A DNA stretch of 9,210 nt, taken from the NCBI GenBank assembly GCA_019308525.1, contig JAFDIC010000130.1:1-9210 (forward strand), written 5' to 3'. The notes under the pieces are model-generated. The model was not told the DNA's origin and ran no database searches. It was given only the letters and a program-made list of their open reading frames with translations. Numbering within the stretch: the stretch's first letter is position 1; each line of letters starts with the position of its first letter. The position numbers were made by a program, and so were the translations under genes. Source of the DNA: Deltaproteobacteria bacterium (lineage in GTDB: Bacteria > Desulfobacterota > DSM-4660 > Desulfatiglandales > HGW-15). Shown here in pieces: positions 1-4,997 of the stretch.

Positions 1-96
1 GCGCGCGAATCTCGTGTGATGAGGCGTACTTAGCGTACGCCGCAATCACAACGAGATGAAGCGCAACGCAGAAATTGGACTTTTTACGAAGCCATC
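1..96. repeat. Long imperfect hairpin with conserved-looking tail, probable dispersed intergenic repeat
   Basis: A strong inverted repeat lies at 9-57. ATCTCGTGTGAT (9-20) pairs with 45-57 through a one-base bulge at 50. After a small internal loop, GGCGTAC (23-29) pairs with GTACGCC (35-41) around a five-base loop (ttagc). That gives about 19 base pairs. GCGC at 1-4 and 61-64 could extend the stem. The following segment (about 58-96) contains ggactttttacgaagccatc and runs up to the qrcD ribosome binding site. From memory, hairpins with a GGCGTAC-TTA-CGTACGCC core followed by such a tail recur between genes in sulfate-reducing deltaproteobacteria; I could not check this. There is no T-run after the stem, so a simple intrinsic terminator is unlikely. 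The left end may lie outside the window. Confidence 0.6.
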
Positions 97-105
97 AAGG
101 AGGAG
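97..105 (+). promoter_or_regulatory. Strong ribosome binding site of qrcD
   Basis: AAGGAGGAG lies just upstream of the ATG at 111, with about seven bases from the AGGAGG core to the start codon. It supports 111 over other starts and sits directly after the repeat-like tail, so the element stops exactly where translation signals begin. Confidence 0.8.
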
Positions 106-110
106 CATAG

Positions 111-1343
111 ATGGATTCGGCATTGATACCGGAAGGAGTCAAGAGGTGTTCCGCCAGGACCTTCTTCTTGTGGACCCTTCCATGGCTGGGCCTGCTGGCT
201 TACGGGGGTGTATCCGCCTTTCTTTGTCTTTTCAAGGGGCTGAACCAGACCAACATGAGCAACATTTTCGCCTTTGCCCTATGGATCGTCTTTGACCTAG
301 CGGTGATCGCCCTGGGGGCAGGGGCCTTTTTCACGGGCTTCCTCACCTATATCATCGGCAAGAGGGAATTGAAGGATATCATAAACGCGGCTGTTATCAT
401 CGGGTTTATTTGTTACTCAGGGGCAATTGCCATGCTGGGGATAGATATCGGACAGCCCGTGAGGGGATGGTTCATCTTTTGGCATGCCAACGTCCACTCC
501 ATGCTGACCGAGGTGTCTTTCTGTATCACGGTCTACCTGGGCGTCCTGGCAATCGAGTACCTTCCCCTTATCCTGGAGAACAGAAAACTGGATCAGGTTC
601 GGGACTTCCACCTCTTTAGCCATAACCTCCACCAGATAATGGCGGTCTTTGCAGCAACGGGGACATTCCTATCCTTCTTCCACCAGGGATCTCTTGGAGG
701 CATGTTCGGTGTCATGTACGCGAGGCCCTTTGCCGAAAGGTGGGACCTGTACATATGGCCTACCACTTTCTTTCTTTTCATCCTGTCCGCCATCGCCGCT
801 GGACCATGCTTCACAATCCTGTGCACCAAGCTCACAGAAGCCCTTACCAGGAAGAAGCTGGTCCCTGACAGGGCCGTTCAACTCCTGGCGAAGATATCCG
901 GGTGGCTTCTCGCCCTTTACATGGTTTTCAAGATCGCGGACACCCTGGTCTGGATGTATGATATCGCACCTAGGGCGGGGCTCAAGTTTACTGACTTTTA
1001 CAGGGAAGGGCCCTATGGGATCTGGCTCTTGGTGGCGGAAATCATCGTTTTCGGCATTGTGCCGGCAGTTATCCTGCTCATCCCAAAAGCCAGGGGGAAG
1101 GGGACGTGGTTGATCATCGCCTGCCTGATGACCTGCACGGGGATAGTTCTGAATCGCTTTGCATTCATTGTGGTAACCCTTGCGATTCCCGTAATGCCCT
1201 TTGCAAGGTTCTGGAGTTACGTGCCCACCTGGCAGGAATGGGGCATCGGCCTGGCGGTGATAGGATACGGGTTTCTCCTCTTTTCCGTCTCTTACAGGTA
1301 TTTGCCGGTTTTTCCCAAGGAAAAGGAATTGAACCCGGCCTGA
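111..1343 (+). CDS. qrcD: QrcD, NrfD-family membrane subunit of menaquinone reductase complex
   Basis: This 410-residue integral membrane protein of the NrfD/PsrC family has about ten hydrophobic helices (roughly residues 18-41, 52-80, 90-110, 130-155, 170-190, 212-235, 258-282, 305-325, 332-358 and 376-396). Recognisable segments are the N-terminal EGVKRCS, DLAVIALGAGAFF (62-74), DIGQP (112-116), HANVHSMLTE (125-134), FHQGSLGGM (190-198) and the C-terminal SYRYLPVFP (394-402). These and the length fit QrcD as I remember it from Desulfovibrio. In the Qrc complex QrcD is the membrane subunit that carries the quinone site, while QrcA, QrcB and QrcC bring electrons from periplasmic type I cytochrome c3. 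The complex links hydrogen or formate oxidation to the menaquinone pool. The genes for the other subunits would lie to the left, outside the window. Another NrfD-type complex subunit is the main alternative. The start is set by the strong ribosome binding site at 97-105. Confidence 0.78.
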   Translation: MDSALIPEGVKRCSARTFFLWTLPWLGLLAYGGVSAFLCLFKGLNQTNMSNIFAFALWIVFDLAVIALGAGAFFTGFLTYIIGKRELKDIINAAVIIGFICYSGAIAMLGIDIGQPVRGWFIFWHANVHSMLTEVSFCITVYLGVLAIEYLPLILENRKLDQVRDFHLFSHNLHQIMAVFAATGTFLSFFHQGSLGGMFGVMYARPFAERWDLYIWPTTFFLFILSAIAAGPCFTILCTKLTEALTRKKLVPDRAVQLLAKISGWLLALYMVFKIADTLVWMYDIAPRAGLKFTDFYREGPYGIWLLVAEIIVFGIVPAVILLIPKARGKGTWLIIACLMTCTGIVLNRFAFIVVTLAIPVMPFARFWSYVPTWQEWGIGLAVIGYGFLLFSVSYRYLPVFPKEKELNPA

Positions 1344-1385
1344 TCAAGCCTTGTTTGAAAGAGCTTTATTCCTGGAGGATTGCTT

Positions 1386-1589
1386 ATGACACCCCTCTCC
1401 TTTGAATGGCAATGGAATATTGACTACCTTCTTTTCATGGGTTTCCTGTACCTGGCCCTGGGAGTCGTAGGCTGCGGCATTCTGTACGCGGTGCTCAAGA
1501 CCTGGGTAGACCTGGGTAAAGGCCGGGAGGAAGGGGCAGAAGGGGTGCCGTCCGAGATTTCCTACCGCGCCAGGTACCGGCAATACTAG
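1386..1589 (+). CDS. Small single-helix membrane protein of unknown function downstream of qrcD
   Basis: This 67-residue protein has a short aromatic N-terminus (SFEWQWNIDY, residues 5-14), one hydrophobic helix (about 13-38, containing a cysteine at 30) and a charged tail rich in Gly, Glu and Arg. I chose the ATG at 1386 because GGAGG at 1374-1378 sits seven bases before it; the upstream in-frame TTG at 1380 falls inside that spacing. It begins 42 bases after the qrcD stop on the same strand and is probably cotranscribed. Its size and position recall small accessory subunits of membrane oxidoreductases, such as CcoQ-like peptides, but I see no motif that identifies it. A role in assembly or stability of the QrcD-containing complex is inference from position only. 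Its TAG stop overlaps the nadB stop. Confidence 0.72.
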   Translation: MTPLSFEWQWNIDYLLFMGFLYLALGVVGCGILYAVLKTWVDLGKGREEGAEGVPSEISYRARYRQY

Positions 1590-3199
1590 AGCCAGATCAC
1601 GGTATCCCGCTTCCAGTGGATGTCGTCCTGGGAAGGATAGTCCAAGTTATAGTGCAGCCCGCGACTCTCCTTTCTCAAGGAGGCACAAGCTATTATCAAC
1701 TCGGCCACCATTGCCAAATTCCGAAGTTCCAGGAGGTCCCTTGTTACGATGAAATTCCAGTAATACTCCCTGATCTCATCCTGAATGATGTTTACCCTGC
1801 TCATCGCCCTCGCAAGACGCTTGTTGGTCCTGACAATCCCCACATAGTTCCACATGAACCGCCTGATCTCATCCCAGTTGTGGGTAACAACCACCATCTC
1901 TTCGCTGTCCGTGGCGCTGCCCGGGTCCCACTCCGGAGCGGTGGGCAAGGGGACATCCCTCTCATCTTTCAAGACCTTGGCGGAGTCTTCCGCGGCGCGT
2001 CTTGCGAAGACCAGGGCCTCAAGGAGGGAGTTGCTGGCAAGACGGTTTGCCCCGTGCAGTCCGGTACAGGCCACTTCCCCAATGGCATAGAGATTGCCTA
2101 TGGTGGTCTTCCCATCCTTGTTGGTCAACAGGCCCCCGCACATGTAATGGGCTGCCGGCACAACCGGGATAGGTTCCTTGGTTATGTCTATCTGGTACTC
2201 CAGGCAGGTCTTGTAAATATGGGGGAATCTCTTCTTGATAAAGGATGCTGGCTTGTGGCTTATGTCTAGATAGACACACGGGTCCCCGCTCTTCTTGAGT
2301 TCCAGGTCAATCGATCTGGCAACGATGTCTCTAAAGGCAAGCTCCTTCATGGGATGATACTTTTCCATGAACCTGTTGCCTCTCCGGTCCACCAGGATTC
2401 CACCTTCTCCCCTCACTGCCTCCGAGATAAGAAAATTCTTCGCCTTTGGGTGATAGAGGCATGTGGGATGAAACTGCACGAACTCCATGTTGGCGACCTT
2501 TACCCCTGCCCGGTATCCCATTGCCACGCCATCGCCTGTGGCGATGTCCGGGTTGCTGGTGTAAAGATATACCTTCCCTGCACCACCCGTCGCGAGGACC
2601 GTAATCCGCGCCAGGAAAGTCTCGACCTGATTCTTCTCCGCGTCGAGCACATAGGCCCCCCAGCAGGTCTCGCTGGTCTCCCTTGTGATAATGCCCTTCC
2701 TGATCATCTTGGACTTTGTGATGAGATCAATGGCCACGTGGTTTTCATAGATCGTTATGTTGGGATTTTCCTCTACCCGCTCCAGTAGGACCCTCTCCAC
2801 TTCCCGACCGGTTCGATCCTTTGTGTGCACTATCCTCCTTCTTGTGTGACCCCCTTCAATGCCCAGGTCGAGATCCTCATTGTCTCCCTCCCTTTGGGAG
2901 AACCGCACACCCATGGCCATCAGTTCCCTGACCCTCTCAGGCCCTTCCCTGACTACCATCCTGACTATCTCTTCATTGCAGAGGCCACAGCCCGAGCGAA
3001 GGGTGTCCTTTATATGTAGCTCCAGGCTGTCTTCCGGGTCAAAGACAGAGGCAATCCCCCCCTGGGCGTAGTTTGTGGACGTCTCCATCTTTTCCTTTTT
3101 CGTGCAAATGGCCACAGTCCCGGAATCGGCGGCATGCAAGGCAAAGGTCAGTCCCGCGATGCCGGTGCCTATAACCAGATAGTCAGTTCCTATCTCCAT
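1586..3199 (-). CDS. nadB: L-aspartate oxidase NadB
   Basis: This 537-residue flavoprotein oxidises L-aspartate to iminoaspartate, the first step of de novo NAD synthesis; NadA then condenses iminoaspartate with dihydroxyacetone phosphate. Visible features are the dinucleotide-binding GTGIAG (11-16), TNYAQGGIASV (42-52), the THRR-like segment before R130-E133, LATGGAGKVY (202-211), QFHPT (242-246), SEAVRGEGG (259-267), AAHYMCGG (349-356) and GEVACTGLHGANRLASNS (374-391). H244, R290, H351 and R386 fall at the same numbers as the catalytic and substrate-binding residues known from the Escherichia coli enzyme. A helical C-terminal domain follows from about residue 430. Length is normal for the family, and the motifs separate it from fumarate reductase or succinate dehydrogenase flavoproteins. 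AGGAAGG (3204-3210 on the complement) lies four bases before the ATG. Neither nadA nor nadC is adjacent, so it appears as a single-gene unit here. Confidence 0.95.
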   Translation of the reverse strand: MEIGTDYLVIGTGIAGLTFALHAADSGTVAICTKKEKMETSTNYAQGGIASVFDPEDSLELHIKDTLRSGCGLCNEEIVRMVVREGPERVRELMAMGVRFSQREGDNEDLDLGIEGGHTRRRIVHTKDRTGREVERVLLERVEENPNITIYENHVAIDLITKSKMIRKGIITRETSETCWGAYVLDAEKNQVETFLARITVLATGGAGKVYLYTSNPDIATGDGVAMGYRAGVKVANMEFVQFHPTCLYHPKAKNFLISEAVRGEGGILVDRRGNRFMEKYHPMKELAFRDIVARSIDLELKKSGDPCVYLDISHKPASFIKKRFPHIYKTCLEYQIDITKEPIPVVPAAHYMCGGLLTNKDGKTTIGNLYAIGEVACTGLHGANRLASNSLLEALVFARRAAEDSAKVLKDERDVPLPTAPEWDPGSATDSEEMVVVTHNWDEIRRFMWNYVGIVRTNKRLARAMSRVNIIQDEIREYYWNFIVTRDLLELRNLAMVAELIIACASLRKESRGLHYNLDYPSQDDIHWKRDTVIWL

Positions 3200-3268
3200 A
3201 GCGCCTTCCTACTCTTCTGTCCCGTCTCTGATCAAAGCCCTGGCAAGAATCCGCTTAGAGATTCCACA

Positions 3269-3302
3269 TCTATGCATCATCTACGCCACACAAGTGCATA
3301 GA
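3269..3302. promoter_or_regulatory. 8-bp perfect inverted repeat in the nadB/HAD divergent region, possible operator
   Basis: TCTATGCA (3269-3276) and TGCATAGA (3295-3302) are perfect inverted copies separated by 18 bases. They lie 70-103 bases upstream of the nadB start and about 20-50 bases upstream of the -35 box proposed for the phosphatase gene, which would suit an operator. On the complement a weak promoter-like pair (TTGTGT at 3288-3293 and TAGATG at 3267-3272, spacing 15) falls within the repeat. No regulator is encoded nearby, and I cannot assign the site to a known family such as NrtR or NiaR. Confidence 0.3.
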
Positions 3303-3321
3303 GGTATTCCTGACGTAGTGT

Positions 3322-3350
3322 TTGACTCCTCCGCCATCCTGGGCTAGATT
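3322..3350 (+). promoter_or_regulatory. Sigma-70-like promoter for the HAD phosphatase gene
   Basis: TTGACT (3322-3327) matches the -35 consensus at five of six positions. TAGATT (3345-3350) matches the -10 consensus at four of six. The spacer is the ideal 17 bases. Transcription would start near 3357, leaving a leader of about 43 bases before the ATG at 3400. This makes the in-frame TTG at 3322 part of the -35 box rather than a start codon. Confidence 0.55.
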
Positions 3351-3399
3351 ACTACGAGATAGTGCGAGTGCCTTTCGGATATATATGAGAAAACATACC

Positions 3400-4026
3400 A
3401 TGAATGCAAGAAAAAGAATAGGCGCCGTGATATTCGATTGTGACGGGGTGATGTTTGACTCGCGACTGGCCAACATAAATTTTTACAACCACCTTCGCGA
3501 GCATTTCGGGCTTCCCCCCCTCGCCGAATCAGAAATTGATTATGTTCACATGCACACCGCAGATGAGGCTGTCAGGCACATCTTTCGCGGCACTCCCTAT
3601 GTGGATCAAGCCCTTGCTTACAAGAAGGACTTGGACTACGCCCCTTTTATCAGGGACATGGTCCCGGAGCCGGGGCTCAAGGCGCTGCTTGAAATCCTGA
3701 GACCCCGTCTCAAGCTTGCCGTCGCCACCAACAGGAGCAACACGATCGACAGGGTCCTGGAGACATTCGGCCTCAAGGACTACTTCGACACCGTCATCTC
3801 CTCCCTGGATGTGCAGCGACCAAAACCCCACCCCGAAGCCCTGTTGAAGATCCTTGAGATGTTCCGGCTCTCCCCGGATGAGGCGATCTATGTGGGGGAT
3901 TCCATCATTGACGCCCAGACCGCCGGATCCGCGGGCGTCCCGTTCGTGGCTTACAAGGACAGGGGTCTGGAAGCGGATTTTCACATAAGTGAACTCCTGG
4001 AGATAAGGAATATCGTGGGAATCTGA
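3400..4026 (+). CDS. HAD-superfamily phosphatase, phosphoglycolate-phosphatase-like
   Basis: This 208-residue protein has all four HAD motifs. Motif I is FDCDGVMFDS, with nucleophile D13 and acid-base D15. Motif II is T110 in AVATNRS. Motif III is K142 in RPKPHPE. Motif IV is YVGDSIIDAQ, with G166-D167 and D171. A helical cap of the phosphoglycolate phosphatase / beta-phosphoglucomutase type fills residues 20-95. It is probably a soluble, magnesium-dependent phosphomonoesterase. The substrate cannot be read from the sequence; 2-phosphoglycolate or another small phosphate ester is plausible. I preferred ATG 3400 because homologues start a few residues before motif I; ATG 3385 would add five residues and neither has a strong ribosome binding site. 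The TTG at 3322 is rejected because it coincides with a promoter element. The gene stands alone, divergent from nadB and convergent with the pilus operon. Confidence 0.85.
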   Translation: MNARKRIGAVIFDCDGVMFDSRLANINFYNHLREHFGLPPLAESEIDYVHMHTADEAVRHIFRGTPYVDQALAYKKDLDYAPFIRDMVPEPGLKALLEILRPRLKLAVATNRSNTIDRVLETFGLKDYFDTVISSLDVQRPKPHPEALLKILEMFRLSPDEAIYVGDSIIDAQTAGSAGVPFVAYKDRGLEADFHISELLEIRNIVGI

Positions 4027-4031
4027 TGGGA

Positions 4032-4153
4032 AAATCCCAAATTGTAGATCTCAAATCAGAAACAGATTCCAAGCACCAAATCACAATGGGACTCCAAGAG
4101 GATCATGGACGAGTTGGTCCTGGGTTTCGAGTCTCCTGATTTCTTTGGGATTT
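4032..4153. repeat. Nested inverted repeat between convergent genes, candidate bidirectional terminator or degenerate repeat
   Basis: AAATCCCAAA (4032-4041) is the exact inverse of TTTGGGATTT (4144-4153), and inside it AAATCAG (4053-4059) is the exact inverse of CTGATTT (4136-4142). A further, imperfect pair places GGGACTC (4088-4094) opposite GAGTCTCC (4129-4136). A very short hairpin (TGGGA, three-base loop, TCCCA; 4027-4039) follows directly after the phosphatase stop codon. The left arm is rich in CAAAT-like words, as in low-complexity intergenic repeats I recall from other environmental bacteria. No GC-rich stem with a long T-run is present. The region is non-coding and lies between the phosphatase stop and the stop of the TPR gene. 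Confidence 0.45.
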
Positions 4154-4163
4154 CTGTGCCTTC

Positions 4164-4955
4164 CTACTTTGTCCTGTATTTCAGCTCCGCCACCAGCCCC
4201 CTGACCTCTCTCTTCTCGGGTATGTCAGGGGCCACATCCAGGAAGCGCTCAAACACCTCCAGGGCCTCCTGCGGGCGATTCAGCCTGTAGAGGAGTTTTC
4301 CCAGTCGGTAGAGGGCCGCGACATTTGTGGACGCGTATTGGATGGCCTTTTTGTACGCCTCTACCGCATCCTGGTACCTGTGAACGGCCTCGTAGGCATA
4401 ACCCAGGTTCAGGTAGGTAGGGCTGAATTGTGGTGCCAGGCTGATGGCCTGCTGGTAGCTTTCAATGGCCTTGTCAAATTCGCCCTTGTTGTAGTAAACC
4501 AAACCCATGTTTCGGTAGGCGAAATGGGGGGTCCTGTAGAGGACGTCTGAGGAAGCCCTCTTGAAGCACGCCAGGGCCTTGTCCCACTGTCTCGTCAGTA
4601 TGTAGACCGTTCCCAGGTTGTTATAGGCCTCGGAATACCGGGGGCGTAATGCCAGGGCCTTCTTGAAGTACTCAATGGAGAGATCGTACAACCTGAGCCC
4701 CCTGTATACCAGGGCTATCTCATGCTTTATCTCCGCGTCTTCAGGGTCCAGTCGCTCCGCCTCCAGCAGGTGCTTGAGCCCGGACCGCAACTCTCCCTTT
4801 TGCACGTAGGAGATGCCGAGTTCTTCAAGGGCCCTGGCCCGTTCTTCCCTGACCTGCTGGTCGGTGGCGCAGCCCCAGCTTGCCAGGGACAGGAGGACAA
4901 TGGTCAATATGACCAACCGGCCTCGGCGCCCAGTATTCTTTCTTCCCTTATCCAT
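4164..4955 (-). CDS. TPR lipoprotein of the pilus operon, PilF/PilW/Tgl-like
   Basis: This 263-residue protein has a basic N-terminus, a hydrophobic stretch (14-27) and Cys29 followed by about six tetratricopeptide repeats (roughly 40-73, 74-107, 108-141, 145-178, 179-212 and 213-246). Clear examples are EAYNNLGTVY (109-118), AYRNMGLVYYNKGEFDKAIE (146-165) and TYLNLGYAYEAVHRYQDAVE (180-199). PilF of Pseudomonas, PilW of Neisseria and Tgl of Myxococcus are outer-membrane TPR lipoproteins that promote assembly of PilQ multimers. The position directly after pilQ, 42 bases away on the same strand, supports the same job here. The lipobox (ASWGC) is weak because the -3 and -2 residues are Ser and Trp. 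No clear ribosome binding site precedes the ATG, and an in-frame stop a few codons upstream excludes a longer form, so translation may be coupled to pilQ. A general TPR lipoprotein unrelated to pili is the alternative. Confidence 0.75.
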   Translation of the reverse strand: MDKGRKNTGRRGRLVILTIVLLSLASWGCATDQQVREERARALEELGISYVQKGELRSGLKHLLEAERLDPEDAEIKHEIALVYRGLRLYDLSIEYFKKALALRPRYSEAYNNLGTVYILTRQWDKALACFKRASSDVLYRTPHFAYRNMGLVYYNKGEFDKAIESYQQAISLAPQFSPTYLNLGYAYEAVHRYQDAVEAYKKAIQYASTNVAALYRLGKLLYRLNRPQEALEVFERFLDVAPDIPEKREVRGLVAELKYRTK

Positions 4956-4997
4956 GGGGCAGAAGGGTTCGCTTTTTCAGATAGGACCTGGTGATCA

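Noticed and set aside
1..64. Integron attC site or intrinsic terminator
   Set aside because: No attC core site or integron cassette context is visible, and the stem lacks the T-run expected of an intrinsic terminator.
56..295. 79-codon frame overlapping the repeat and the start of qrcD
   Set aside because: It is out of frame with the clear qrcD reading frame, begins inside the hairpin tail and shows no recognisable protein character.
1616..2269. 217-codon frame on the + strand
   Set aside because: It lies wholly antisense to nadB, whose motifs are unmistakable, and its translation resembles no protein I know.
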